The notes beneath the pieces were generated by a model that did not search any database, was not told the DNA's origin, and saw nothing but the letters and a program-made list of their open reading frames with translations. The position numbers were made by a program, and so were the translations under genes. From Roseateles hydrophilus (GTDB lineage: Bacteria; Pseudomonadota; Gammaproteobacteria; Burkholderiales; Burkholderiaceae_C): DNA of 64,000 nucleotides. Positions 52,479-62,800 of the stretch are shown piece after piece (the first letter of the stretch is position 1; every line of letters begins with the position of its first letter). Where the stretch lies: the NCBI RefSeq assembly GCF_026712245.1, contig NZ_JAPPUY010000002.1:744001-808000 (forward strand), written 5' to 3'.

Positions 52479-53021
52479 CTAGGGCTTCAGCCCAAGCGCG
52501 GCCCAGCCCTCTTGGCCCAGTTTCTCCAGCGTGTCGAGATTGCCTTCGAAGATGGCCGCCGTGTCCGGCATGGACTCCACCGCCCGCGTGATGCTCTCCT
52601 CGCGCAGCAGGTGCAGCGTGGGGTAGGGCGAGCGGTTGCTGTAGTTGGCGATGTCGTCCGGCGCGCTGCCGTCGAACTGGTAGCGCGGGTGGAAGTCGGC
52701 GATCTGCAGGATGCCGTCTAGCTTCAGCTCGTCCACCAGCGCGTCGGCGGCGTCCAGGAAGTCGTTGAAGTCCAGAAAGTCGTCGAGCACCTGGGGGTGG
52801 ATGAGCAGCGTCGTGTCGATCTCGTCCGGATCGGCGCGGTTCAGCGCGAGCAGTTCGCGGGCCAGGTCCTTCAGCAACTGCTCGGGCTCGGTCGCGTCGC
52901 TCACCACGTAGCGGATGCGCTCGTTCACATGCACGCTCTTGGCGAACGGGCACAGGTTCAGGCCGATGACGGCCTTGACGACCCAGTCGCGGGTGTCGGC
53001 GATGACTTGTTCGTGGTTCAT
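52479..53021 (-). CDS. DUF1415 protein
   Basis: A 180-residue soluble protein of the DUF1415 family (DTRDWVVKAVIGLNLCPFAKS near the start, LLIHPQVLDDFLDFNDFL, ADFHPRYQFDG, NRSPYPTLHLLREESI). The conserved Cys-Pro-Phe suggests a redox or metal role, but the function is unknown. Its start overlaps the end of the amidohydrolase gene by 4 bp (ATGA). Confidence 0.88.
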   Translation of the reverse strand: MNHEQVIADTRDWVVKAVIGLNLCPFAKSVHVNERIRYVVSDATEPEQLLKDLARELLALNRADPDEIDTTLLIHPQVLDDFLDFNDFLDAADALVDELKLDGILQIADFHPRYQFDGSAPDDIANYSNRSPYPTLHLLREESITRAVESMPDTAAIFEGNLDTLEKLGQEGWAALGLKP

Positions 53022-54214
53022 GGCTTGGGGCTGTTGAGCCACTGTTCGGCGAGCCTCACCCACATGGAGCCGCCCAGCGGGATGAGGTCGTCGTTGAAGT
53101 CGTAGCTCGGGTTGTGCAGCGTGCAGGGGCCCAGGCCGTGGCCGCCGGTGCGGTGTTCGCCGTCGCCGTTGCCGATGAGGAAGTAGCAGCCTGGCTTGTC
53201 CAGCAGGTAGTAGCTGAAGTCCTCGGCGCCCATGGTGGGCTCGAACTCCTGCACGTTCTCGGCGCCGACCATGTCGGTCAGCACACGGCGCACGAAGTCG
53301 GTCTCGGCGGGGTGGTTGATCGTCGGTGGGTAGTTGCGGCGGAACTCGAACTCGGCGGTCAGCTCGAAGGCGCCGGCCAGTTGCTCGGTCATCGCCTTCA
53401 TGCGGCGCTCCAGCAGGTCCAGCAGTTCCAGCGTGAAGGTGCGCACCGTGCCTTCCATCACCACCGAGTCCGGCACCACGTTGGTGGCCTCGCCCGCGTG
53501 GATCATGGTCACGGAGATCACGCCCGGGTCGATGGGCCGCTTGTTGCGGCTGATGATGGTCTGGAAGGCCGACACCAGCTGGCAGGCCGCCGGCACCGGG
53601 TCCACGCCCAGGTGCGGCATGGCCGCGTGCGAGCCCTTGCCGCGCAGCGTGATCTTGAACTCGTTGCTGCTCGCGAACACCGGCCCGGTCTTGAGCGCGA
53701 ACTGCCCGGCCTTCATGCCGGGCCAGTTGTGGGCGCCGAACATGGCCTCCATCGGGAACTTCTCGAACAGACCGTCCTTGATCATCTCGCGCGCGCCGCC
53801 GCCGCCTTCCTCGGCGGGCTGGAACACCAGGTACACCGTGCCGTCGAAGTTGCGGTGGGTGGCCAGGTGCTTGGCGGCGGCCAGCAGCATGGCGGTGTGG
53901 CCGTCGTGGCCGCAGGCGTGCATGCGGCCCAGGTAGCTGCTGGCGTGCGGGAACTGGTTGCGCTCGGTCATGGGCAGCGCGTCGATGTCGGCACGCAGGC
54001 CCACGGCGCGGGAGGACGTGCCGTTCTTGACGATGCCGACCACGCCCGTCTTGCCGAGGCCCCGGTGGATGGGGATGCCCCAGTCGGTCAAGGCCTTGGC
54101 GATGACGTCGGCGGTGCGCTCCTCATGGAAGCAGAGTTCAGGGTGCTTGTGCAGGTCGCGGCGGATGGCCGTGATCTCGGGCGCGTCGGCCAGGATGGTG
54201 TCGATGAGCTTCAT
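53018..54214 (-). CDS. M20 family amidohydrolase (hippurate hydrolase-like)
   Basis: A 398-residue metalloenzyme of the M20/amidohydrolase class: RRDLHKHPELCFHEERTAD, metal-site MHACGHDGHTAM, PAEEGGGGA with Glu, and the late GAEDFSYYL. It hydrolyses N-acyl amino acids or similar amides in the cytoplasm. Substrate unknown; hippurate-like compounds are one option. Operon with DUF1415. Confidence 0.93.
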   Translation of the reverse strand: MKLIDTILADAPEITAIRRDLHKHPELCFHEERTADVIAKALTDWGIPIHRGLGKTGVVGIVKNGTSSRAVGLRADIDALPMTERNQFPHASSYLGRMHACGHDGHTAMLLAAAKHLATHRNFDGTVYLVFQPAEEGGGGAREMIKDGLFEKFPMEAMFGAHNWPGMKAGQFALKTGPVFASSNEFKITLRGKGSHAAMPHLGVDPVPAACQLVSAFQTIISRNKRPIDPGVISVTMIHAGEATNVVPDSVVMEGTVRTFTLELLDLLERRMKAMTEQLAGAFELTAEFEFRRNYPPTINHPAETDFVRRVLTDMVGAENVQEFEPTMGAEDFSYYLLDKPGCYFLIGNGDGEHRTGGHGLGPCTLHNPSYDFNDDLIPLGGSMWVRLAEQWLNSPKP

Positions 54215-54264
54215 GAGCGGGTGACTTCAGGCTCTGTGAGGGGTCCGAGTTTAGGATTGCGGCC

Positions 54265-54576
54265 GTGAACCTTCGTCGCAACATCCGCGGCTGGCTGCTC
54301 TGGCTGGCTCTGATTCTGCCCATCGCCCAGGCGATGGCGGGGGCGCACGCGTTCACGCACGTCAGCGATCGGCCAGACGACGGCCTCGTCCATCTCGTCG
54401 ATTGCGACCTCTGCCTGACTGCAGCCCATCTGGCCGGTGGCGTGCCGGCGGCCCTGCCCGGGCCGCTGCCCGCGCCCGTGGCGGGCGATGTGCTGGCGGC
54501 CGCAGGCCTGGAACCGGCGGTCGCGAGCGACGCGACCTGGCGCCCGCCCGCACGCGCGCCGCCCGCTTCCGTCTGA
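54265..54576 (+). CDS. Small exported Cys/His protein upstream of a TonB receptor (DUF2946-like)
   Basis: A 103-residue exported protein with GTG start, signal peptide (RGWLLWLALILPIAQAMAGA), then HAFTH, HLVDCDLCLTAAHL and a Pro/Ala-rich tail. The His/Cys cluster resembles DUF2946-type small secreted proteins next to metal-uptake genes and could bind a metal. It is followed after 76 bp by a TonB-dependent receptor. The start has no strong ribosome site. Confidence 0.65.
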   Translation: MNLRRNIRGWLLWLALILPIAQAMAGAHAFTHVSDRPDDGLVHLVDCDLCLTAAHLAGGVPAALPGPLPAPVAGDVLAAAGLEPAVASDATWRPPARAPPASV

Positions 54577-54652
54577 ACCCCAAGCTCCCTGCGCACACCG
54601 CCCGTGCTGGCGGCGTGCGCGCCTTGCGTTTTCAGTTCCGGAAGTCCTCTCC

Positions 54653-56641
54653 ATGCGTCCCCACGTCCTGGCGCCCATCGCGGCTGCCTGCTTCAACCTG
54701 GCCGCCCAGGCCAATCCCGCGCCCACCGAGTCCCTCGACAAGGTCGTCGTCACCGGCAACCCGCTGAAGAGCCAGGTGCTGGCCCAGCCCAGCGACTCGC
54801 TGTCTGGCGACGCCCTTGTGCTGACCCGCGCCGCCACCCTCGGCGACACGCTGCAGGGCCTGCCCGGCGTGTCGGCCACCCACTTCGGCCCCAACGCGAG
54901 CCGCCCCGTCATCCGCGGGCTGGACGGTGACCGCGTGCGCATCCTGAACAACTCTGGCGCGTCGGTGGACGCGTCCAGCCTCAGCTTCGACCACGGCGTG
55001 GCCATCGACCCGCTGGTCATCGACAAGGTGGAGGTGCTGCGCGGCGCGGCGGCGCTGCTGTACGGCGGCAACGCGGTGGGCGGCGTCGTCAACACGCTGG
55101 ACAACCGCATCCCGCGCACGCTGACCGAGGGCCTCAGCGGCGCGGCCGAGCTGCGCCTGGGGGGCGCCAGCCGCGAGCGCAGCGGTGCCGTGGTGCTGGA
55201 CGGCGGCTCTGGCCGGCCGAACGCGGGCGTGGGCTGGCACGTGGACCTGGCCGGCCGCGACGCTGGCGACCAGCGCACGCCGCGCTTCAGCAGCCCCACC
55301 GACGACGGCGCCGAGCGCCGCACCAGCGTGCGCAACGCTGCCGCGCGCAGTCACGGCGGCGCGGTGGGCGGCTCGGTGTTCTTCCAGGGCGGTTTCGCGG
55401 GCGTGTCGGTGGACGACTTCCACACCGACTACGGCACAACGGCCGAGGCCGACGTGACCATCCGCATGCAGCGCCAGCGGCTGGCGACAGCGGGTGAGTG
55501 GGCCACCGCCAGCGGCCCGGTGCGTCGCATCGGCTGGCAGCTCAGCCGCAACCGCTACGAGCACACCGAGATGGAGGGCGAGGAAGTCGGCACCACCTTC
55601 AAGAGCCGGGGCACGGACGGCCGGCTGGAGGTGGAGCACGCACCCCTCGGCCCGTTGAAGGGCCTGGTCGGCGTGCAGACCGAGTCGCTGGATTTCTCGG
55701 CATTGGGCGACGAGGCCTTCGTGCCCAGCACGCGCACGCGCAGCACCGGTGTCTTCTTGCTGGAGCAGGCGCGTCTGGCCGGCGTGGACTGGTCGGCCGG
55801 CGTGCGCACCGAGCGCGTGACAGTTGATTCCGACGGGGGCGAGCGCTTCGGCCCCGTGCAGCAGCGCACGTTCAGCCCGCTGAGCCTGGCGCTGAGCGGC
55901 GTGCTGCCGCTGGACGGTGGCTGGAGCCTGAGCGCCAACCTGAACCGCACGCAGCGTGCGCCGGCCTACTACGAGCTGTTTGCCAACGGTCTGCACGTGG
56001 CGACGGCCGCCTTCGAGGTGGGCGACGCCAGCCTGGGCGTGGAGCGTTCGCGTGGCGCGGACCTGGGCCTGAAGTGGGAAGGCGGCCAGAGCCATGCCCA
56101 TATCAATGTGTACGAGACGCGCTTTCGCAACTACATCGCGCTGCAGGCCAATGGCCAGACGGTGGAGGACGAGGGCGAGGTGCTGCCGGTCTACGCCTTC
56201 CAGGCCGTGCCGGCGCGCTTGCGCGGCGTGGAGATCGAGGCGCGCTGGCAGGCGCACCCGGCCGTGGCGCTGCTGGGCCAGCTGGACGCGGTGCGGGGCG
56301 AGAACACGCAGACCGGCGAGCCGTTGCCGCGCCTGGCGCCGCTGCGCGCCCTGCTGGGCCTGGAGGCCCGGCAGGGCGCGTGGTCGGGCCGGCTGGAATG
56401 GCGTGGCGCAGCGCGCCAGACCCGCGTGGCGCCGTTCGACACCGCCACGGCCGGCTACGGCACGCTGCGGCTCAGCCTGGCGCGCCAGTTCAACTGGGGC
56501 CAGGGCGACGGCCTGTGGTACCTGAAGCTGGACAACCTCGGCAACAAGCTGGCCTACAACGCGACGGCCGTGCCCACGCTGCGTGCGCTGGCGCCGCAGC
56601 CGGGGCGCTCGGTCAGCACGGGCGTGCAGCTGCGTTTCTGA
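54653..56641 (+). CDS. TonB-dependent outer-membrane receptor (ZnuD-like)
   Basis: A 662-residue receptor: signal peptide to about QANPAPTE, TonB-box-like LDKVVVTGNP, plug domain (LGDTLQGLPGVSATHFGPNA, RPVIRGLDGDRVRILNNSGA, EVLRGAAALLYGGNAVGGVV), then a 22-strand barrel ending in Phe (VSTGVQLRF). The plug resembles zinc-type receptors such as ZnuD; no His-rich loop is evident, so the ligand is uncertain. Paired with the small Cys/His protein upstream. Confidence 0.9.
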   Translation: MRPHVLAPIAAACFNLAAQANPAPTESLDKVVVTGNPLKSQVLAQPSDSLSGDALVLTRAATLGDTLQGLPGVSATHFGPNASRPVIRGLDGDRVRILNNSGASVDASSLSFDHGVAIDPLVIDKVEVLRGAAALLYGGNAVGGVVNTLDNRIPRTLTEGLSGAAELRLGGASRERSGAVVLDGGSGRPNAGVGWHVDLAGRDAGDQRTPRFSSPTDDGAERRTSVRNAAARSHGGAVGGSVFFQGGFAGVSVDDFHTDYGTTAEADVTIRMQRQRLATAGEWATASGPVRRIGWQLSRNRYEHTEMEGEEVGTTFKSRGTDGRLEVEHAPLGPLKGLVGVQTESLDFSALGDEAFVPSTRTRSTGVFLLEQARLAGVDWSAGVRTERVTVDSDGGERFGPVQQRTFSPLSLALSGVLPLDGGWSLSANLNRTQRAPAYYELFANGLHVATAAFEVGDASLGVERSRGADLGLKWEGGQSHAHINVYETRFRNYIALQANGQTVEDEGEVLPVYAFQAVPARLRGVEIEARWQAHPAVALLGQLDAVRGENTQTGEPLPRLAPLRALLGLEARQGAWSGRLEWRGAARQTRVAPFDTATAGYGTLRLSLARQFNWGQGDGLWYLKLDNLGNKLAYNATAVPTLRALAPQPGRSVSTGVQLRF

Positions 56642-56660
56642 CGCCCGAAGGGCGGCGGTG

Positions 56661-56689
56661 CGGGGCACCGGTATAACTCTGGTGCCCCG
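56661..56689. promoter_or_regulatory. Inverted repeat enclosing TATAAC upstream of the ATP-grasp gene
   Basis: CGGGGCACC (56661-56669) and GGTGCCCCG (56681-56689) form a perfect 9-bp inverted repeat; the 11-base spacer holds TATAAC (56672-56677), a good -10 hexamer. It could be a promoter with an overlapping operator or a stem-loop ending the TonB receptor transcript. Confidence 0.4.
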
Positions 56690-56796
56690 ATGCGCCGGTG
56701 TCGGGCCCGCCTGCACTGCGGCGGTGCCCGGGTGCACCAGACTTGGCGTCCGTCGTGGGCGCGGTTTTTGCGTCGGTGGCTGCGAGAGGAGCAACG

Positions 56797-58233
56797 ATGC
56801 AGACCGCCTTCGATGAAATGCACGCCGCCCGCGGGGCCCAGACCCGCGCGCACTACGAGGCCTACGCCCGCTGGCTGGCCGAACAGCCCGAGAGCCTGAT
56901 GCGCGAACGGCGCGAACAGGCCGAGCTGATCTTCCGCCGCGTGGGCATCACCTTCGCCGTCTATGGCGACAAGGACTCGGGCGAAGGCACCGAGCGCCTG
57001 ATCCCGTTCGACCTGATCCCGCGGGTCATCCCGGCGTCCGAGTGGACGTCCATGCAGGCCGGCCTGGCCCAGCGCGTGACGGCGCTGAACCGCTTCATCC
57101 ACGACGTTTATCACGACCAGGAGATCCTCAAGGCCGGCATCGTCCCGGCCGACGAAATCCTGAACAACGCCCAGTTCCGCAAGGAGATGATGGGCGTGGA
57201 CGTGCCGGGCAATGTCTACAGCCACATCGCCGGGGTCGACATCGTGCGCGCCGGCAACGCCGACGGCAGCGGCGACTACTACGTGCTGGAGGACAACCTG
57301 CGCGTGCCCAGCGGCGTGAGCTACATGCTGGAGAACCGCAAGATGATGATGCGGCTCTTCCCGGAGCTGTTCGTCAACCACCGCATCGCGCCGGTCGCGC
57401 ACTACCCCGACCTGCTGCTGGACACGCTGCGCAGCGTCGCCCCGCCCGGCGTGGCTGACCCGACGGTCGTCGTCATGACGCCCGGCATGTACAACTCGGC
57501 CTACTTCGAGCACGCCTTCCTGGCCCAGCAGATGGGCGTGGAGCTGGTGGAGGGCCAGGATCTGTTCGTCGACGGTGGCTTCGTCTACATGCGCACCACC
57601 CGCGGGCCCAAGCGCGTGGACGTCATCTACCGCCGCATCGATGACGACTTCCTGGACCCGCAGGTCTTCCGCGCCGACTCGCAGCTGGGCTGCGCCGGCC
57701 TGGTGGACGCGTACAAGGCCGGGAAGGTGACGCTGTCCAACGCCATCGGCACGGGCATCGCGGACGACAAGTCCATCTACCCCTACGTGCCCAAGATGAT
57801 CGAGTTCTATCTCGGCGAGAAGCCCATCCTGCAGAACGTGCCGACCTACGTCTGCCGCGAGAAGGACGACCTGGCCTACACGCTGGCCCACCTGTCCGAG
57901 CTGGTGGTGAAGGAGGTGCATGGCGCGGGCGGCTACGGCATGCTCGTCGGCCCCGCCGCGACCAAGGCCGAGATCGAGGCCTTCCGTGCGCAGCTTGTGG
58001 CCAACCCGGGCAACTACATCGCGCAGCCGACGCTGTCGCTGTCGACCTGCCCGACCTTTGTGGAATCGGGCATCGCGCCCCGTCACATTGATCTGCGACC
58101 CTTCGTGCTGTCAGGCTCGTCGGTGCGCATGGTGCCGGGCGGGCTCACGCGCGTGGCGTTGAAGGAGGGTTCTCTCGTGGTCAACAGCAGCCAGGGCGGC
58201 GGGACCAAGGACACCTGGGTGCTGGAAGACTGA
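56797..58233 (+). CDS. Circularly permuted ATP-grasp protein (COG2308)
   Basis: A 478-residue protein of the circularly permuted ATP-grasp family: GITFAVYGDKDSGEGTERLI, PFDLIPRVIPASEW, LEDNLRVPSGVSYMLENRKM, VVMTPGMYNSAYFEHAFLA, LVVKEVHGAGGYGM and the C-terminal MVPGGLTRVAL. Such proteins are predicted amide or peptide ligases using ATP. GAGAGGAGC precedes the ATG. The alpha-E gene follows after 13 bp and the transglutaminase-DUF2126 gene further on: the known, little-studied conserved cluster. Confidence 0.93.
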   Translation: MQTAFDEMHAARGAQTRAHYEAYARWLAEQPESLMRERREQAELIFRRVGITFAVYGDKDSGEGTERLIPFDLIPRVIPASEWTSMQAGLAQRVTALNRFIHDVYHDQEILKAGIVPADEILNNAQFRKEMMGVDVPGNVYSHIAGVDIVRAGNADGSGDYYVLEDNLRVPSGVSYMLENRKMMMRLFPELFVNHRIAPVAHYPDLLLDTLRSVAPPGVADPTVVVMTPGMYNSAYFEHAFLAQQMGVELVEGQDLFVDGGFVYMRTTRGPKRVDVIYRRIDDDFLDPQVFRADSQLGCAGLVDAYKAGKVTLSNAIGTGIADDKSIYPYVPKMIEFYLGEKPILQNVPTYVCREKDDLAYTLAHLSELVVKEVHGAGGYGMLVGPAATKAEIEAFRAQLVANPGNYIAQPTLSLSTCPTFVESGIAPRHIDLRPFVLSGSSVRMVPGGLTRVALKEGSLVVNSSQGGGTKDTWVLED

Positions 58234-58246
58234 GGGAGACGACAAC

Positions 58247-59191
58247 ATGCTTTCGAGAACCGCTGACCACCTCTTCTGGCTGAGCCGCTACATCGAGCGG
58301 GCCGAGAACACGGCCCGCATGCTGGACATCGCCTACCAGACCTCGCTGCAGCCGCAGTCCACCGAGGAGTCCGAGCAGACCTGGCGCAGCCTGGTGTCCA
58401 TCTCCGAGCTGAACGGCCTGTATGGCGCCAAGTACGCGGCCATCAACGCGCGCAACGTCATGGAGTTCATGGTGGCCGACGAGGGCAACCTCTCGTCCAT
58501 CTTCAACTGCCTGCGCGCCGCGCGCGAGAACGCCCGCGCGGTGCGAGGCGCGCTGACGACCGAGGTCTGGGAGACCATGAACCAGACCTGGCTGGAGTTC
58601 CGCCGCCTGCTGCGCGACGGCGCGCTGACGCGTGACCCGTCGCAGCTGTTCGAGTGGGTCAAGTACCGCTCGCACCTGTCGCGCGGCGTGACGGTGGGCA
58701 CCATGCTGCAGGACGAGGCCTTCCACTTCATCCGCATCGGTTCCTTCCTGGAGCGGGCCGACAACACGGCGCGGCTGCTGGACGTGAAGTTCTATCGCCA
58801 CGACGGCGTGGGCAGCGAACGCGATGCGGCGCGCGACTTCTACTACTGGTCGGCCGTGCTGCGCTCGGTGTCGGGCTTCGAGATCTACCGCAAGGTCTAC
58901 AGCAACGTGATTCAGCCCGACAAGGTGGCCGAGCTGTTGATCCTGCGGCCCGACATGCCGCGCTCGCTCTCGCACTGCATCACGCGCATGCTGGCCAACC
59001 TGAAGCGCGTGGCCAACCCGCAGTCGGCGGAGACGCTGAGGCGCGTGGGGCGGCTGGAGGCGGAGCTGAGCTTTGGCCGCATCGACGAGATCCTGGCGGA
59101 GGGCATGCATCCGTTCCTGGATGGCTTCCTCGCGGAGGTGGCAGACCTGGGGGCGCGGATCAGCCGGGACTTCTTGGTGCCGTCGGCTTGA
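58247..59191 (+). CDS. Alpha-E domain protein (COG2307)
   Basis: A 314-residue all-helical protein of the alpha-E family: MLSRTADHLFWLSRYIERAE, NTARMLDIAYQTSL, FIRIGSFLERADNTARLLD and YYWSAVLRSVSGFEIYRKV. The family is always encoded beside the permuted ATP-grasp ligase and is assumed to be its partner. AGGGAGACGACAAC precedes the ATG. No catalytic motif is known. Confidence 0.92.
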   Translation: MLSRTADHLFWLSRYIERAENTARMLDIAYQTSLQPQSTEESEQTWRSLVSISELNGLYGAKYAAINARNVMEFMVADEGNLSSIFNCLRAARENARAVRGALTTEVWETMNQTWLEFRRLLRDGALTRDPSQLFEWVKYRSHLSRGVTVGTMLQDEAFHFIRIGSFLERADNTARLLDVKFYRHDGVGSERDAARDFYYWSAVLRSVSGFEIYRKVYSNVIQPDKVAELLILRPDMPRSLSHCITRMLANLKRVANPQSAETLRRVGRLEAELSFGRIDEILAEGMHPFLDGFLAEVADLGARISRDFLVPSA

Positions 59192-59253
59192 GTTTGTTGC
59201 GATGACCAGTCTTTCGGTTGCTTGCTCGGAGGGTTGGTTGTCGCACAGGCCCA

Positions 59254-59808
59254 GCCGGGAGTTCGCCCCGGCGGGCGACCTACTTTTTGGGCGACCAAAA
59301 AGTAGGCAAAAAGTCGCCCCTGCAAAACCGCCCACCCGAGAACGGGTGGGTCCCCTGCGATGCTCGGAACCCGGGGCCGCGCCCAACTCGCTTCGCTACG
59401 CTCCGTTCAGACAAAGGGGCGCGAAGTCAGAGGTCGAGGCTCGCTGCGCTCGCGCCCCGGGCTCCTGCGCTTCTCGGCGGTTTAGAAGGGGAGTGAAGGA
59501 ACGGCCCACACCCCAACAGCCAACAGCCAACCCCGAATACGGTCCGCACCGAGGTATTTCTCTTCCCCCCTCTGAGCGCGCCGAGGATCGGAAGGGCTTG
59601 AGGCCGTGCGCGCAGCGCACTTTGTGGACTGACTTCGCGCAGTTGTCTGAGCGCAGCGTAGCGAAGCGAGTTCTGCGCGAGGCCTCAAGACCTGAGTACC
59701 GCAGGGAACCCGTAGCGCAGCGAAGGGCGGGCGGATCGGGGGTCGTTTCTTTGCCTACTTTCTTGTCGACACAAGAAAGTAGGTCGCCCGCCGGGGCGAA
59801 ATCCCGGC
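59254..59808. repeat. 555-bp imperfect palindrome (head-to-head intergenic repeat pair)
   Basis: The 682-bp gap between the alpha-E and transglutaminase genes is non-coding and symmetric. Outer arms (59254-59286 and 59776-59808) match over 33 bp with one mismatch, opening GCCGGGA and including TTCGCCCCGGCGGGCGACC. Each arm carries a perfect hairpin: CCTACTTTTTGG with a GCGA loop (59279-59306) and CCTACTTTCTTGT with a CGAC loop (59754-59783). Inner arms 59397-59424 and 59643-59670 match 26 of 28. The centre, about 59494-59565, is unique and contains CAACAGC repeats. It looks like two copies of a repeat unit inverted toward each other. Confidence 0.8.
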
Positions 59809-59873
59809 ACGGGCGTTGCCATCAAACGAATCTTGGAATGAGCATCCGCCCACAGGCGCGGTGAGAGAAACCC

Positions 59874-62800
59874 ATGAGCATCCACGTCGCCCTCAAACAC
59901 GTCACCCGCTACAAATACGACCGCCCCGTGCAGCTCGGCCCGCAGGTCATCCGCCTGCGCCCTGCGCCGCACTGCCGCACGCCCATCCTCAGCTACTCGC
60001 TGCGGGTCGAGCCCGCCAAGCACTTCATCAACTGGCAGCAGGACCCGTTCGCCAACTACCTCGCGCGCCTCGTCTTCCCCGAGAAGACGACCGAGTTCAC
60101 CGTCACGGTGGACCTGGTCGCCGAGATGGCGGTCTACAACCCGTTCGACTTCTTCCTGGAACCGCACGCCCAGACCTTCCCGTTCGCCTACGACGAGGCC
60201 CAGCAGATCGAGCTGGCGCCCTACCTGCAGGCCGGCCCGGCCACGCCGCTGCTGGCCGCCTACCTGAAGGACATCCCGCGCGGCGAGCGCGCCACCATCG
60301 ACTTCCTCGTCGACCTGAACCAGCGCGTGCAGCGCAGCGTGTCCTACCTGATCCGCCTGGAACCCGGCGTGCAGACGCCAGAGGAAACGCTGCAGAAGGC
60401 CTCGGGTTCCTGCCGCGACTCCGGCTGGCTGCTCGTCGAGCTGCTGCGCCACCTGGGCCTGGCGGCGCGTTTCGTGTCGGGCTACCTGATCCAGCTCACG
60501 CCCGACGAGAAGGCGCTGGACGGGCCCAGCGGCACCGAGGTCGACTTCACTGACCTGCACGCCTGGTGCGAGGTCTACCTGCCCGGCGCCGGCTGGATAG
60601 GCCTGGACCCGACCTCGGGCCTGCTGGCGGGCGAGGGCCACATCCCGCTCGCGGCCACGCCCACGCCGGGCAGCGCGGCGCCCATCAGCGGCGCGGTGGA
60701 CGAGAGCGAGGTCGAGTTCGGCCACGAGATGCACGTCACGCGCATCTACGAATCGCCGCGCGTGACCAAGCCCTACACCGAGGCGCAATGGGCCGAGGTG
60801 CTCAAGCTAGGCGAGCAGGTCGATGCTGAACTGCACGCCGGTGACGTGCGGCTGACGATGGGCGGCGAGCCCACCTTCGTCGCCGTGGAAGACCGCGACG
60901 CGCCCGAATGGAACACCGAGGCGCTGGGGCCGACCAAGCGGCTCTACGCCCAGCAGCTGACGCACCGGCTGCGCGACGAGTATGGCCAGGGCGGTTTCCT
61001 GCACTTCGGCCAGGGCAAGTGGTACCCGGGCGAGCAACTGCCGCGCTGGGCGCTGTCCATCTACTGGCGCGCCGACGGCCAGCCCTGCTGGCGCAATGCC
61101 GACTGGTTCGCCGATGAGCGCGAAGGCCATGCCTACACCAGCGAGCATGCCAAGACCTTCATGGCCGCGTTGACCGCACGGCTGGGCCTGCCCGACACGC
61201 ATGTGCAGCCGGGCTTTGAAGACACCTGGTACTACCTGTGGCGCGAGCGCCGCCTGCCGGTCAACGTCGACCCCTTCGACTCGCGGCTGGACGACGAACT
61301 GGAGCGCGTGCGCCTGCGCCGCGTGTTCGAGCAAGGGCTGTCGCATGTGGTGGGCTACGTGCTCCCGCTGCGCCACGCGGGCGACGCGCCGGCACTGGCC
61401 GGGGCGCGCTGGCAGACCGGCCCGTGGTTCTTCCGTGACGAGCGGCTGTATCTCTTCCCGGGCGATTCGCCGATGGGCTGGCGGCTGCCGCTGGACTCGC
61501 TGCCCTGGGTGGGCAAGAGCGACTACCCCTACCTGATCGAGCAGGACCCGTTCGCGCCGCGCGGCATGCTGCCGGCCTCGGCCGCGCTGAAGGCGCAGGT
61601 GCAGGGCGTCACCTCCACCGGTCCAGGCCCGGGGCTGCGGCGCGCTGGCGGCGCAGCGGCGGCGGGCGGCGCGCGCACCGGCTTTGCGCCGGGTGATTCG
61701 CCGTGGCCGCCATCGGCGGATGCGAGCGCGCCGGTGCGCTTCGAGAGCGCGCACTGGATCACGCGGACGGCGCTGTGCGTGGAGGCGCGCGACCCGCGCC
61801 GTGCCAACGGCCCCGCGGCCGAGGCCAAGGGCAGCGCCAGCGGCGTGCTGTACGTCTTCATGCCGCCGCTGGAGAAGCTGGAGCATTACCTGGAGCTGCT
61901 GGCCGCCGTCGAGGCCGCCTGCGAGGACACCGGCTTCAAGATCGTGCTGGAGGGCTACCCACCGCCGCGCGACCCGCGCCTGAAGCTGCTGGCCGTCACG
62001 CCCGACCCCGGCGTCATCGAGGTCAACATCCACCCGGCCCACAACTGGGGCGAGCTGGTGCAGCACACCGAGTTCCTGTACGAGGCCGCGCGGCAGACGC
62101 GCCTGTCCAGCGAGAAGTTCATGATCGACGGCCGCCACAGCGGCACTGGCGGCGGCAACCACTTCGTGCTGGGGGGCGCGACGCCGGCCGACTCGCCCTT
62201 CCTGCGCCGGCCGTCGCTGCTCGCGTCGCTGCTGGCCTACTGGCACAACCACCCCAGCCTGAGCTATTTGTTCAGCGGCCTCTTCATCGGCCCGACCAGC
62301 CAGGCGCCGCGCGTGGACGAGGCGCGCAACGACCAGCTGCGCGAGCTGGAGATCGCGCTGGCGGAGATCCACAAGCTGGCCGAGCGCCACGGTGAGGCTG
62401 TGCCGCCCTGGCTGATCGATCGCACGCTGCGCAACGTGCTGGTGGACGTGACCGGCAACACGCACCGCAGCGAGTTCTGCATCGACAAGCTGTACTCGCC
62501 CGACTCCACGACCGGCCGCCTGGGCCTGCTGGAGCTGCGCGCTTTCGAGATGCCGCCGCATGCGCGCATGAGCATCGTGCAGCAGCTGCTGCTGCGCGCG
62601 CTGATCGCGCGCTTCTGGAAAGCGCCCTACCGCGCGCCGCTGGTGCGCTGGGGCACCGAGCTGCACGACCGCTGGCTGCTGCCGCACTTCGTGCGCGAGG
62701 ACTTCGCCGACGTCACGCAGGACATGCAGGACGCCGGCTACGCGCTGGATGCCGCCTGGTTCGCGCCGCATGTCGAGTTCCGCTTCCCCAAGCTGGGCGA

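Noticed and set aside
59073-59864. Open frames crossing the palindrome region
   Set aside because: They follow the repeat structure, show low-complexity Arg/Pro/Ser sequence and have no ribosome site; treated as non-coding.
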